This document shows, one piece after another, positions 11,075 through 23,425 of a DNA stretch of 64,000 nt; the stretch's first letter is position 1, and the number at the start of each line of letters is the position of its first letter. The notes beneath the pieces were generated by a model, which had not been told where the DNA came from, ran no database searches, and saw only the letters and a program-made list of their open reading frames with translations. A program made the translations under genes and the position numbers. Origin of the DNA: Takakia lepidozioides (lineage: Eukaryota; Streptophyta; Takakiopsida; Takakiales; Takakiaceae); assembly GCA_030704615.1 (NCBI GenBank), contig CM060733.1, forward strand, positions 36,208,001 to 36,272,000, written 5' to 3'.

Positions 11075-11335
11075 ATTTCCATGAGCGGATCTAAAAAACC
11101 ATGAGCGGACTTGTTACTGACGACATATCTTCGCCGCATTACATGATCTGGAACGTCCAAAAACGGCAAGGTCAAATAAAAAACTATTATTTTAATACTT
11201 GTTTAATCTGCCGCATTTCCAAATTTGGAGGAGTCCGCTCATGAAATCCGCGTATCTTAGACTTCGGCTCACCGCTCATGCGGCTCATGCGGCTCATGGC
11301 TCATGGCTCATGGTTTCTGCTCATGAAATAGTAAA
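11075..11335. repeat. Inverted-repeat segment built on CCATGAGCGG / CCGCTCATGG
   Basis: On the left, CCATGAGCGG occurs twice (about 11079 and 11099). On the right are its inverse forms, GTCCGCTCATG at about 11231 and a run of overlapping GCTCATG units at about 11272-11325. The 100 bp between is AT-rich. The arrangement resembles a MITE-like foldback or the terminal region of the large element. No target-site duplication was identified. Confidence 0.5.
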
Positions 11336-11367
11336 CCTCTTTTCGAAGGCCCTACCGGTATAGTGAC

Positions 11368-12590
11368 ATGGAGAGGTCATTGATCCAGTCATGGACTATG
11401 AAGCTGTTCGAAGCTGGATTGGTGGAGTTTTCAGGCGGGGAGTATGTCTCGGCAACGATGATGCCAGCTAAGAAGGATATCTATGGCAATTGGACAGAAA
11501 TGAGGATGTGTGAGGACTATCGTCCTATGAATCGTCAGACTAAGTCCGATAGATATGTCATGCCAACTCCAGAGGAGATCTTTGATGCCATTGGGCATGC
11601 AAAGGTGTTTAGCACATTGTACTTGCGATCCGAAGTTGCAAATCAAAGAGGCTGACAAGGCAAGTGAGGGGGCTGCGTATGCATTATTAGATCAAGTGCT
11701 TAGCCAATGTGGTGCTCCAGCCGAGGTACTCACGGATCAGAGGAGAGAGTTCTTGGGGGAGTTTCAGGCTTTGTGTGACCAAGCCTTGATAGATCACCAC
11801 ACTACTTCTCGGGATCATCCTGAGGCTGATGGCCTGGCAGAGAGGGTTGAATAAACAGTTAAGCGAGGCTTGCGCAAGAATGGCTTGCAGAAGGGACACT
11901 TAAGAGATTGGGACCTTCAGTTACCTTGGTTGGCCATGGGCTACAGGTTTAGCAAACAAGCATCACTTGCCTCGTTCTCGCCTTATTTCCTTTTCTTTGG
12001 CTGAGAGCCAGATTTGTCTTCATCTATTCGCAGGGAGACTGCAGTAGTCCTCAACCTTGATGATCCGGATGTGTGGACACAAGCACGTGCCCAACGGGCA
12101 GAGTTGTTCAAGAGAGTCATGCCTATGGCTTTTGAGAACCTTGCTATTGCCCAACACTGAGACACATTGAAGTACGCCACTATACGTGGAGGGGGATATC
12201 GGCCGGATGTTCGGCGTTTCCACCCTATGGACTATGTGTATCTGCAGCAGACAACACCTACGACTTTGGATGTCACAGCGGGACGTGTAATTCTAAGGGT
12301 TCGGTAGGTGTTGCCTTCAGGAGTGTTGATTTTGGAGGGTCGAGATGACATGGTGTGGATAGACCATGTGCGCAATTGTGCACCATGTCACCTTCCACAT
12401 GTGGATGGGAGGATAGATCCCAACCTTGCAGTGGTACCTATAGGGTTGCGTTGCATGCTATGTGGGCATGCCGGTGGTGCCGCAACCATGTTGGTGTGTG
12501 ACAAATGCTCAAGGGGGTGGCACATGAGATGCTTGACACCGCCACTTGAGGAGGTTCATAGTGGAGAATGGTTGTGTCCATGATGCCTTG
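11368..12590 (+). pseudogene. Ty3/gypsy pol remnant: RT fragment joined to integrase with C-terminal PHD finger
   Basis: From 11368, EAGLVEFSGGEYVS, KKDIYGNW, CEDYRPMNRQTKSDRYVMP and AKVFSTLYLRS match the N-terminal part of a Ty3 reverse transcriptase. At about 11640 the sequence jumps to integrase (GAPAEVLTDQRREF, DHPEADGLAERVE), so the RT active site, RNase H and the integrase zinc domain are deleted. It continues with a GPY/F-like FSPYFLFFG and DYVYLQQTTPTTLDV. It ends in a PHD finger of form C-x2-C-x8-C-x2-C-x4-H-x2-C-x14-C (LRCMLCG, VCDKCSRGWHMRC, GEWLCP; 12446-12585). In-frame stops occur at about 11852, 12001, 12159, 12305 and 12582. The DQG of the integrase is DQR. Not functional. Confidence 0.85.
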
Positions 12591-12858
12591 GCCACATGTG
12601 ATGGGCTTGACAATGGTGTAGTTGACAAGTGATCCAAGGTCTAGCTGGTGGGAGCTCAATGCCATGGATACTCAATTGAAGATCATGGATTGCAAGCAGA
12701 CGACTAACGATAGGGCTCTCGTTGCACCCGACCTCTTGATCCATATACTTTAGAAAATTGGGAGATGTGCGATTGAAGACCAAACGATGATCTTATTGAG
12801 ATGGATACTTGTCAACTATCCGGTGTTAGAGGGATCTAATCACCAGCTAGGGGGGACG

Positions 12859-12945
12859 ATTGTGGCATAGCTTTCTAGGATTGTGTGCTTAGAATGTATG
12901 GTGGACAGCGATGTATGTTGTGGCACGATGCTTAGGTGCACGACA
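12859..12945 (+). repeat. 87-bp direct repeat, copy 1 (possible LTR start)
   Basis: This 87-bp stretch begins ATTGTGGCATAGC and is repeated at 13204-13290 with one visible mismatch. It follows a purine run (AGGGGGGACGA) like a polypurine tract, and TGTGG could be an LTR 5' end. It lies about 270 bp after the integrase/PHD remnant, fitting a 3' LTR. Confidence 0.6.
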
Positions 12946-13203
12946 GCTGTCATGGTGAGGTGTCAAACCTCACTTGGGACATAGGGATGGTTTTCCCTTT
13001 GTGAGTATTGAGGAGGGCTCATCTTCTTGTAGTTGAGCCTCCATGAGCCTCTCTCACCTCCATAGCTCTAGGTATTGAGAGAGAGTGTGTTAAGGGCTTT
13101 GTAGGGTGGATTCCCTTAGCAAGGATGCTCTTGGCTTGACTTAGTTTATGTGATTGAGTGGATTCATGAGTGGAGTGTTTCCACTGTGTTCACTTTCATT
13201 TTT

Positions 13204-13290
13204 ATTGTGGCATAGCTTTCTAGGATTGTGTGCTTAGAATGTATGGTGGACAGTGATGTATGTTGTGGCACGATGCTTAGGTGCACGACA
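13204..13290 (+). repeat. 87-bp direct repeat, copy 2
   Basis: Second copy of the 12859-12945 sequence, 345 bp downstream. The match ends abruptly after CACGACA. A partial second LTR or a tandem duplication are both possible. Confidence 0.6.
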
Positions 13291-13299
13291 CGTTGTTGG

Positions 13300-15176
13300 T
13301 GACAAAGTCTTGTTTTGTCTCCTAAAGGTGATTTGCTAATTTGTTGGCATATCAAGTATGTGCTTTTGCAACAAACAAATTGTGCCTCGTTCACAATGAG
13401 CCCATCAGTTTCAGGCTTATGATGCATAAAGGGAAGGTAAGGAACAGCTTACCTTACAAACCTTCATATAATCTTTTTTCATAAATCACCAAACTTGGTG
13501 ACAAATTATGATTATATATACGGTAGAAGCCTGTAAACTCTTAGGGTAATGGGGATGGAAAGATACTTCATTTGCAGTTTTTCGTGGTTTCCGCCATATA
13601 GGAAGTCCGCCACTTCCTGGGATCCGGAACTGACATCACTAGCTGCGACTTGCATTGCAGCGAGCCTCAAATGAAGGTGGGTTGCTCCTGAGAACTGTAC
13701 CCGGGGAAAATGGGTACACAAATTGGAAAAGCGCCTCCCATGCAACAACGTCTCACAACAATCGCGACTTCACGGCCATCTCCATCTCTTAGAGGACGAA
13801 TGTGCGCAGTGGTTCACCTCGTCGCTCATCATGGAGAGCAGCCTCACCGCGCCTCGATCCCCCACCACTCGCAAGATTTCAACTCTATTCTCTGTATATA
13901 CTTCACCCAACTCTTTCTCGTTTTTCTTAATCACGCGATGCTGTGCCTTTGTGCGAGCAGTATTGAGGAGCTTCCGCCGGTAGGTGAGCATTGCCCTTCG
14001 CACATGCGGCAATGCCCGCAGTGGCAAACCAACATTCACAAGGGAAACCGTATGAGGACATTTTCTCTTGTTTTTCACTCGAAGCTGAAGGGATTAGACA
14101 TCATAATGTAGGTTCACTGTGTCAATTCGTGCCCCACTCACAAAACGATGGCTCGTCTTATACATTGGCTTACATCAACCATTGAATGAGCAGAATGGAA
14201 AAGAGAAAGACTGGCAATTGCCAACTTTGTCTGTGGCTACAGATAACTCGTTTGTACATTATGGAGCAGAGATTCACATTGCAAGATATCTGGAGGGATT
14301 GGTGGAACAAGTTAGATAGTTAGAAGTGATTTGCTTTGCAATCCCCTGTTTTAGCCAAAGTTGTGATCAATTAAGTCATTTCGCTGCTGTCACATGTTAC
14401 CATAGAAAGTACACATAATATAGCTTGTATAGCGAAAACACTCAATATGTGATCGAATTTGGCCAGAAAAAGATTGTTGTTTTAGACTTATAGGTTTAGA
14501 CTTTCAAAGTGAGCAAATGTTTATGCATATTAACCATAAAACATGACCTTCCTTGTGGATATCAAAAACCTCTATAAACTTGTTTTCCTTGGAGTAATCA
14601 TTGGAGTATAGGGCTGGTGCTGATTTTTCCTCTGTATGCCTAGAGGCCTTTTGTTTAATGAAATGTCCTCGGGACCTTCTGGAAAATCCTTTGGAATTTC
14701 TTCGGATCATCCTCTGGATATCACCATCCAGTCTTTGCACTTGCAATGAGGCCATTACGTAAGAGAGTTTTCCCAGTTTTCCGGGATTTGAGAATCCTGG
14801 CCCAAGGCCTGTAGCTTGGGCAGGCAATTACCTGGGGCAAAAACTGGAATATGATATGGGGTGGAATTGCTGGGGCAGATTGTGGAATTCCTGGAATGGG
14901 TTTTCCTGGACCGCAAGATACTCAAATCTACAAAGGAATTTCCAGGTTTTTGTGGTGGGGTCATCACCAGTATGGTTTCAGCAGCCCATTCCCTAGTATG
15001 GAAAGGAGGGCATTCAAAACCCCTATCCACAACGTGATGTCGGGTAGAGAGGGATATCCACAAAGTGAAGGGAGACAACAGACATCATGTACTCCTTTGT
15101 CAGCTTGAAAAAAAACCTGAATACAAAGAGATCAAACAACAGTGAAACAATGGCACGGGACAGCCATTTGGCAGGG
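13300..15176. other. Intergenic DNA, no gene recognised
   Basis: No exon chain with splice signals or recognisable domain was found. A Lys/Glu/Arg-rich open stretch on the - strand at about 13820-14010 looks protein-like in composition, but I could not connect it to anything. The interval lies downstream of the FAD-oxidoreductase gene. Confidence 0.4.
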
Positions 15177-18100
15177 CTAGAGGAAAAAGTCTGAAAAGGG
15201 TAACTGGTCTAGAAACCCTTTCATAGTCTCATTGATACGGCGAAGCTCTTGGACATGGGGCTCATCATCATCTGTGGGAATGATTTGTGCTAGTTCACCC
15301 TGTTGGAAGTGGTCCACCACTCTGTTGGCGGCTTCTAGGCCGGTCACAAATGCTTTTTCCTTCACATCACCAGAAAAATTGGAAAATAAGGTCCAAGCTG
15401 ATGCAAGGTGAGATCTAAGACAGCACATTCTTTAAGCCCTTAGTTGAGGCAATATGCTACTCTATCTTTCATTTGCTCTCTCTCCCTGTCTTGAGTGGCA
15501 GAATGGGCCTGCTTCCCAGTGCTGTGAATTTGTGTTATGCATTCTTGTCCCCACTAAATTTGTCTGTGGGACATTATAATGTTCATTGCCAGCCATGTGA
15601 TCCCTTGCATGGACTGTGAAGATGCACGTCAAATACTTGCTTTCTTGGCCTTTAAGATCACTAGAAGTACACAGACATACATCTAAGTTGAAGTCAAGCA
15701 TAGGCAAGCAAGGAAATAATACATACTTTTTACACATCTATGTGTAGTTCCATACCTGGGACCAGGAGCCATGGCGGTTGACGATCCAGTCACCTGCCAT
15801 AAATACATTTGGGAAGCTTGTTGTCCCCTGCATCATATACTGATATGAGCCTGCCAAGGAGATGGGGTCCATGCTACACTGTTTAGACAGAGATGGAGTT
15901 GGAAAGTGTACACAAGCACTTGTTTCTCTTACTCACAACAATAATGTGTGGCATCTAACCTACCATCATTGCCACTTTGTGTAGTTGCCAGAATGTGTCT
16001 AAAACTGTGAATGGAGAGGATGCTAGGCACCCTTCCTTACACAATATCAACAGATCCAATCCTGTAAAACTTGGAGTTCAAGGCATGTTTACTAGAAAAT
16101 TGCATGCCTGGAAAGAAGTGGGTCACGGCTTTTGGAAACCGAACCACAGCCTGGTCCACCACCTCTGCATCTTCAAACTCCGGGATGCAGATTGCGAGAT
16201 ACTCCTTCACCTTCTTCACGATCTGGTCATCACTCAGCCGTAAAAATTGGTTTGCATGGTACTAGCTCCAATCCACCCAACCCATCCACCAAGCATCCAC
16301 AGGCACAATTCAGTACTGGAAAATAGTGATTGATACTTCAGTTTCTAAATCACATGTGAAGCTCAGGGTCTCAACTCTCAACCCTGGACTGTTTCCAACC
16401 CATTTGCTGCAGAACCGGCCCAGGGTCCAGCGGTCTAGAGTGTTTTCCTTTTCATGCTTGATTACAGCCAGACTACCAGCCTAGCTGGTTGAAAGAGGTT
16501 GGCAGAGTTCACCATAGCTAACGCTGGAGAGCTTGTGCTTGTGCTTGTGTGATGTCGATGTTTCTGTCTTATCCTTCATGTTGGTTCACTGCTAGATGTT
16601 ACTCAACCTAAATGGAAAGACAGGTCCTCCTTCCCAGTGGGTGAGTTGACATGCTTAATGAAAGTGAGGTATTTGGCAAATAACGAATGTAAGGAAAATG
16701 TCTAAGAACATTCTAGTAAGGAGGGACAGAGCACATAGTCACATGAGCCAGGCAGTCTAAAGGTTTGAGAAGGCTGCTAGAATAGCACTCACAAAAATGT
16801 GCCTGGCTCATCTTTGTGACCCAGTTAGTGACATAAGCAGGCAGTCTAAAGGTTTGAGAAGGCTGATCGAATAGCACTCACGAAGTCAGCTTCCACTACA
16901 GTGCCTGGCTCATCTTTGTATTCATCGTGCATCTTGTTGAGATCAAAGAAAGTCCAGCCAGTGGTAGAGTCGAATCCGAAACAAGCATTGCTTGGCATTG
17001 ATATGGGGACCTGTTGGACCCACAAATGGAGAGGTCTGTGTTATCGGAAGTCACATAGCCAGTGACACAGCATACTGTAAGCTACTCTAACTCTATCGGA
17101 GAACACAATACTATCTTTGCAAGCATTGTCTGTGTGCATGTTTCAGGATATCTCTTGGTCCTTCCAGTTTTCCCTTTTTATCCAGTGGGTCAGAGGAGAG
17201 TCCTCTAGCAATGAGCATGAACTCTTGTCTCGTTTGCTCTTCATGCCACAGTGCTTGGGGTTACTTCTGCCTTCTCTGTCTGACACAACTGTATACTGGG
17301 CCTCTTCCTGTCTCGCTCTCTGTTTCCAATTTCGTTCTTAATAAGTTTTCTTTTTCTTTCTTTCTGCTTTTACAGAGAAATTCTCTGGGCGAAGGCCCTC
17401 TTTTGCAAGGAAAAAGGGCAGCAACCCAGTATAAACTTTGACAAACTTTTTCTTGTCTCCCGTCTCGCTCACACACAGGCCAGAGTTTGGTAGAAACCTT
17501 GCGGTCGAGCCAGAGCCGTACAGCCAGAACATCAACAGCCCCAAGATTGGCTGTGTTCACAAACTCGTCCCTTGTTTTCAGAGCCTTACTGCATACATCA
17601 AAAACGGTAGTACTCCCTAATGAAATTATCCATTGGACATTGAATACTCACGAAATTTCAGACATTCTAACTGACACCTTTCTTCCCCAAGAAAACACCT
17701 CTCTACCCACTGATGCTGCATTGAGCCAAATTAGATGTCAACAACATGGCATATACAGATCATAGGAGGTCCTAAAGACATGGAGTAGAAGTTGATCTCT
17801 GTTGACATTTGATCTACCCAGTTCATCCCAGTGCCAAACATTAGAGAGTGACCTCTTCAGCAGGCAGCATCTCATTGACTTACTCAATTATTTTCATAAG
17901 CGTGAGACGTACCTATTAGCAACAATGTTCTGCATTGCTGTAATGCCAACTGAGAAAACAACAGCATCAGCTGTAAAATTCTCCTCCCCACATAGAACAC
18001 CCGTAACAGTGCCTGTGGTGTCCAGAACCAAGTCAGTGACTCGTTTGCTGGACACAAATTTGAAGCCCCCACCCGTCATGGATGCCACCCATGGCTTGAA

Positions 18101-20783
18101 TATCATTTCTCCTACTGTTCCTCGGCACCAAAGCACATCGAAGTCTGGCTGTGGTCCAGGTTTGGAATTTTTAGTTTACTGATATAATTGGACCAACATG
18201 TAGCAACAGAGCAAGGAAGAGGCACTTTAACATGGAGAAAGGTAATGCAGAGGCAACCTAAAGAGATTGAAGCAGTCAGGAAACAAGGAAATTCTACATA
18301 GACATAGATATACTGGCATTTGGGATAAAGGACACACAGACAAAGAGATGCAGACAGTGAGACAACATTAAAATATTGACACTGCAGACAAGAGAGACTG
18401 AAACATTGTAAAATGCCAGGATACACAACTGGGGCCTGTGGTGTATATTAACACTGGTCCCTCTGTCTTTCAAGATATCAGAATGCATGGCACATGCCCA
18501 CAGAGAGTATGCCCATAGACAGGTGCAGAGAGAGGCGTCACACAAAATTGGAAGGGCACCTGATGAGCCAGAATGAAGTAATAGAGCATGCCGATTGTTG
18601 CAGCAGCGCTACAAAGCTCACCCGGCGCAAACAGGCCCACAAGCAGCATCGGATTGAAGGCGTCAAGGTATACTCGCTCTGAGCATCCAAACTCACGGAA
18701 CAGCTCCCGTGCAGTCCCTAGACAACAATTAAATATTCCCTACCTCAGGGCAAATTCTCCGTGTCTAATCAAAATTGGTGTCATAAAAACAGAACCTGTC
18801 TACAAATTCTGTAATGCAGATCGGCGAAGAAATATAATTTTCCTTACAATATGCGATTTCTTGTATTGATTTTATCAGGATTGGAGAACTGTATTACTGG
18901 TTTGAATTCATGAGCACCTTATGCCCTCTCCAACCATTCCAAAAAGGAAAACAAGTAACAACCCCAAGAAGTGCAGCTTCTAATGAAGGGAAAACCAAAC
19001 CCGTATGCTTCTGAGGGTAGGCGCCAAGCGCTGGTTTCCAAGACACAGTCCATCATTAAACAAGAGGTCTTTAGACATACACATATATCCCTCTGCTCTG
19101 GATAGATCGGTACAGAGGGAGTGCGTATAGCCTTACTTGAATCATATTTTCGCCATGCACTGTCGCTATTGTCAAAGTCAATCACTGTTACACACAATAG
19201 TGGGTTATCATGAACCAACTCAACAAACCTTGTAGCATCTGACAAAGATCCATTTAAGCCACTACCATGACATATGGGAGTCACCTAACATTCACAAGCA
19301 ACCTCTTTACCCTGGCCCCAATTTGATGCATGTATTAGCACAGAGACACAAAAGTTTCAACATTTGTGTGAACCCTGTGGAATTCTGGGAGGAGAGGCAA
19401 TGACACTCATTGGTCACCGCAGGTATTGAAACTTTGCCCAACATTTCCATAGCACACTGGTTGGGGATCGATGTGCAGGCCGGTGTAGACATGCTTGAAA
19501 ACAAAATGTTGCTTCTACAATGCTGCCCATCTCAAATTCAGCAACATGTGACATTGCTAGTCACATTTTCAAAGAAAAGGGCAGAGAGAGAAAGAATGGA
19601 GGGAAGGAAGGAAAGTGATTGATTCCTTCCACTGGAAATCCTACATGCCTATGGGTTGAAAGAAAGAGAGGCAGTCTATGCCCCTCCTACAAAATACACG
19701 AAGTTTACAGAACACCTTTGAAAGAATGATGGAAAAAGACGTAACGGAAGCCATGGACATGCAGCAAGAATATCACCTGCATACATGAGAGGGAGGGCAG
19801 TCAATCGGTCCAGTACCGGCAGCCGCTTGAACTGCAAACAGACCCCAAGCCTTCCAAATTCAGAACCTGTTGTAGTTCAACCATAAAGGAGTGATCAATA
19901 TGCAGTTCTACTTGGTCTGTACTGAGAGCAACAGACGTTGTTTGCTGTACCCTTGTGGCCATAGACCCCGTGCCCAGTTTGGACTGAACAAGGAAAAAGC
20001 AGAGAGAATGTACTCAAAAGATGTTGTTTGCCGTAGCCTTGTGGCCATTGACTCCGTGCCCAGTTTGCGCGGAACACAAAGGGAAAGAAACTACCTTTGT
20101 CAGGGGCTGACGCCGGTAGTATGACTTACCTTGAAACATGCAATTGATCCCAGTCTTGCAGATATCCTCTAGAAATCCCTTCACACAAACATCACTCTGC
20201 TGTGTGTAGTTTCCACAAAGTATGGTAGAAACCTCCATAGATTCGTACTATTATACTTCTAGTAGGGTCTATGTAGAAGTCAAAACTGCAGGTTTGAGAA
20301 AAACGATAGATAATGTAGTCATAAGACGTTGTTGGCTGTAGCATTGTGGCCATAGATCCCACGCACAGTCTAGGTGGAACAAAAGGGAAAAGACACTACC
20401 TTTGTGAGGGGCTCACTCCAGTAGTGGTACTTATCTTGGTATAGACAATTGGTTCGGTCTTTCCAGATATCCTCTAGAAAGCCCTTTACACAAGCATCAA
20501 CCTGCTGTGTGTGAGCTGCCCAGCAATTAGACCCCAACAGGGCCAGTTTAGGGTTCAGCCTCAAGATTTTCAAAGTTGGTGAACAGAGGCGCGGGGACAT
20601 TGTTCTTAATGTTCCTGAAGAGGGTCACTCTCTGGTGGGAATATCCGGGGCAATGTATCAGAACTGGATATTGTCTTCAGGCTGCCTACACATTGGGCAA
20701 TTACAATCTCCTTTTCCGTGCATCTGTTATTGTTCAAAGGTAGGCTTCCCGCCCCGAATCTAAAATTCAGTCTAGTGCCGAGG

Positions 20784-20820
<37 letters not shown>

Positions 20821-23425
20821 GAGAGTGAGAGATAAGGGGGCAGAGGCAGAACCTGTGTGTAAACGAAAGTGCCAAGGGGACTGGGCAATCGAGGAAGGTC
20901 CTGGAATATTGGTGACTCCACCTATCCTTCGGCCATTTAACAAGTGAGACAAAGCGGAAAGTGAAAACTCGGTGGTAATTGAGAGAACGGTAAAACAGAA
21001 ATAAAGCAAAAAACTCATACCAAAGACATCTGATGCCTGGGCTCAAACACAAGTGCGGGTTCATGAAAGTACGACTGTTGGACAGTTATACAATTAACTT
21101 ATTCCTCACTATCAGCATCCTGTTCCGCTCAAACTGGGCGCAGGGTCATTGTCCACAAGGCTACGGCAAACAACGTCTTATGAGTACATTACTATCAGCA
21201 TCCTGGGTAAGAAAATTGGCTAAGTCAGAAAATTCCACATTCTTGAAAGTTTGCCACAGCTACAAATCACAACACTTTTGTGAAAAGGAGGCTACTTGAA
21301 GGGCCTTCTACCTCTAATCCAGCAGGGGAGTATTGGGCAGATCGAGTCCAACCGGTGAAGGGTTGCAGGCCCAGTTCCTCAACAAGTGCAAAAATATTTC
21401 GATATGGGTACCAGAATCCTGTAACATTATCACCCCTCCAGACTTGGGTAGACCAGGAAGAACAAATGCTTCTGCTACAGTCTAAGATCATTATCAAGGT
21501 TGGTTAGCCCAACATTTCCTAGAGGGAATCACCACAGGTTCATGCATTTGCAAGGAACCAGTGGTGATTGGCAACTGCAAGTAAATGCACATCAAGATAC
21601 ATACTCAAACCTCAAAGTAAGTTTTGCCAAAGCAAAGGGGAATGACTGACTAAAATTTCAAAGCTTATATAAACCATAAATATTCTTCCAGCAAGCATGA
21701 ACTCTAAGCTGATTCCAGAACTTTGATCTAACTTGAAGTCAACACAGCTGGTTTTGTCCAGCAGTGGTTGCTGATGCAAGGAGTCATAGTTGGAATACCA
21801 TGGATGCCAACCTCTACAGAGCGCCCCGACTCAGTCTTCCAGCCTGCTACAAGCCCACCAGGTTGAGGACCTGCTTCTATGAGTGTCACATCGAACCCCT
21901 GCATATTCACAGCAGTTAAATGGCATCAAAACCCTCTTCATATCTTATGAGAGTGAAGGACAAAGAAGAGTTTTCACATCCACCAAGTTAGTGTTGTGCA
22001 TGATAAACCTTTTTCTGCAATAAAGTGACAAAAAGGTAGCAAATGTCAGAGCATGCCTTCAAATTCTTGTTGTGGCCAGAACATGGAGCAAAGGAAATGG
22101 TTGGAGCAGTATATGGGTTGCCACCAGTTTTCACATAAGGACCAGATTAATAAGTCAAGCCTCAAGGCTGCAGAGAAAGTGCAAGTGTAAACCGGCAAAG
22201 TGTCTTCTGAAATTGGTGAGGAGAATGAGACATGAAATGAAATGAAATGGTGCTTTATAACATGCAAAGCCTATCGACGAGGATTGCATCCTCATATCTC
22301 AGAGAAAAGTAGAAGGATACAGGGCAATCTCAAAGGGTTAGGAAGCTTTATATGGAGGTTTTAGCACTCAAGAAATGCAACTTGTGACCCATAATGTCGA
22401 TTGTGCAGAGGATCTCAACAACAAGTGGGGCGCATAGGCCCACAGAGAGAGTTGTGTGTGTGTGTGTTGTTAGTGAGCAGGTTGAGTAGTTTTGGCGTAG
22501 CTAGTGTCTTTTTTGGTGTGGTCCTCAAGAGTATCTCTATGTGTTGGTGAGGGCGAGAAGGACATACTACGGCATGCACTAAAATGCCATTGATGTCAGT
22601 CATTCTGAAGCCCACTTATCCCACTCGGAAGATATAATTCACGGACAAAGCAAACATATGTGCCTGCTTTGCACCTTGGGCATCCCATTGGCACAAGTCC
22701 TCAGTAAACTGTAATCAACCGTTTGATCTATCCCATTTCGGTGGGCCAAGCCTGCCAGGGAGGGACTTGTGCAGGTGCTTCAATTGGGTTCCGGGACGCT
22801 TGTATTGAAAGGGGGCCATGCCGGCAAAAGTAATCACCTTCCATGTAATGACTGGAATTGCTACAGAAGAAAAATGGGATTCACGGACTGTGTTTGCGGA
22901 ATGCTTTCTTGACTCACAACTTGTCACTTCAGACTGAATCGTGAATATACCATGCAGTGCATGAACTTATCAAGCATCTTCACCTCCTTACTGGAGACTA
23001 TGAGCCTGATACCTTCCAATATTTCCACCTGGAAATACCGGACGTTATGTTCTTCCATGAACCACATGAACCAAACGTCAGAGGTACTATGATACCTGTT
23101 TGGTGAGATGATGAGCTGCTCCAAGTCCCGCCCACCCGGCGCCCACCACCACCACCTTCTTTCTCTCAATTGTCTCTCCCACCCCTTGATTCTTAACAGA
23201 TTCTTCAATTGCCAGTCTGATCACTGGAGTGTGCTGAATTTTTAACAATCTGGGAGGAAATTGAGTCAGATGTGTCAATGCTCCAATTTGTTGGCCCCAA
23301 TGAGTCCCAAACGCAGCGACATTCTTCCCACCTCCTCGTGACAGTGATGCAGGCACAGAGAGTGTGGTCCTCCATGACGGCATATGCCCCGCCCGTGCTT
23401 GCATCACTGCTTCCGCTATTCCCAT
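15177..23425 (-). CDS. FAD-dependent carotenoid-desaturase-like oxidoreductase (13 exons, 584 aa)
   Basis: Exons: 23425-23096, 21898-21799, 21418-21312, 20921-20853, 19831-19777, 19184-19137, 18717-18560, 18148-17913, 17588-17498, 17010-16882, 16261-16108, 15850-15756 and 15359-15177. All phases join and give 584 codons plus stop. The first exon has about 85 Ser/Arg-rich residues, a plausible plastid transit peptide. It ends in the FAD-binding Rossmann motif VVVVGAGWAGLGAAHHL. Exon 2 continues VTLIEAGPQPGGLVAGW, the second dinucleotide-binding element. Later exons carry GFWYPYRNIFALVEELG, GLFAPGELCSAAATIGML and the C-terminal FMAGDWIVNRHGSWSQ / KAFVTGLEAANRVVD signature, in which the FAD ribityl chain is bound. 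This places it with plant phytoene/zeta-carotene desaturase and carotenoid-isomerase relatives (amine-oxidase superfamily); the substrate is unknown. Intron 16107 uses a GC donor. LINE debris sits in the intron between exons 4 and 5. Confidence 0.9.
16750..16918. repeat. Imperfect tandem duplication of the 3' end of FAD-gene exon 10
   Basis: The segment around 16839-16918, containing the last bases of exon 10 and its GTGAGT donor, is repeated at about 16750-16817, immediately downstream in the gene's intron. Both copies share GGCAGTCTAAAGGTTTGAGA and GCCTGGCTCATCTTTGT. The downstream copy has lost about 18 bp including the real donor. Confidence 0.75.
19885..20780 (-). mobile_element. LINE 3' fragment in an intron of the FAD gene
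   Basis: On the - strand, frame-shifted remnants of the LINE C-terminus are visible (GTRLNFRFGAGSLPLNN; a broken Cys-His knuckle; [18 protein letters not shown]). They correspond to the better copies at 25.7-26.7 and 58.9-59.8 kb. The 3' tail unit (TTGTGGCCAT...CCCGTGCCCAGTTT) is present three times at 19930-20070 and 20320-20380. Confidence 0.75.
20788..20830. repeat. (GA)n microsatellite
   Basis: An uninterrupted GA run of about 30 bp, then interrupted GA/GTGA, at the junction of the LINE fragment and the region just downstream of FAD-gene exon 4. Confidence 0.95.
21125..21188 (-). mobile_element. LINE 3'-tail fragment
   Basis: Contains the LINE tail phrase in the same orientation as the other copies (CTCAAACTGGGCGCAGGGTC, then ACGGCAAACAACGTCTTATG). 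No coding sequence is attached. Confidence 0.6.

Noticed and set aside
13770-14078. - strand gene
   Set aside because: Composition is protein-like, but there is no homology I recognise, no splice partner and no start context; left as intergenic.
20606-21064. Continuous - strand coding frame around FAD exon 4
   Set aside because: The open frame runs through the (GA)n microsatellite and LINE debris. Only 20921-20853 fits the FAD gene by phase and sequence.
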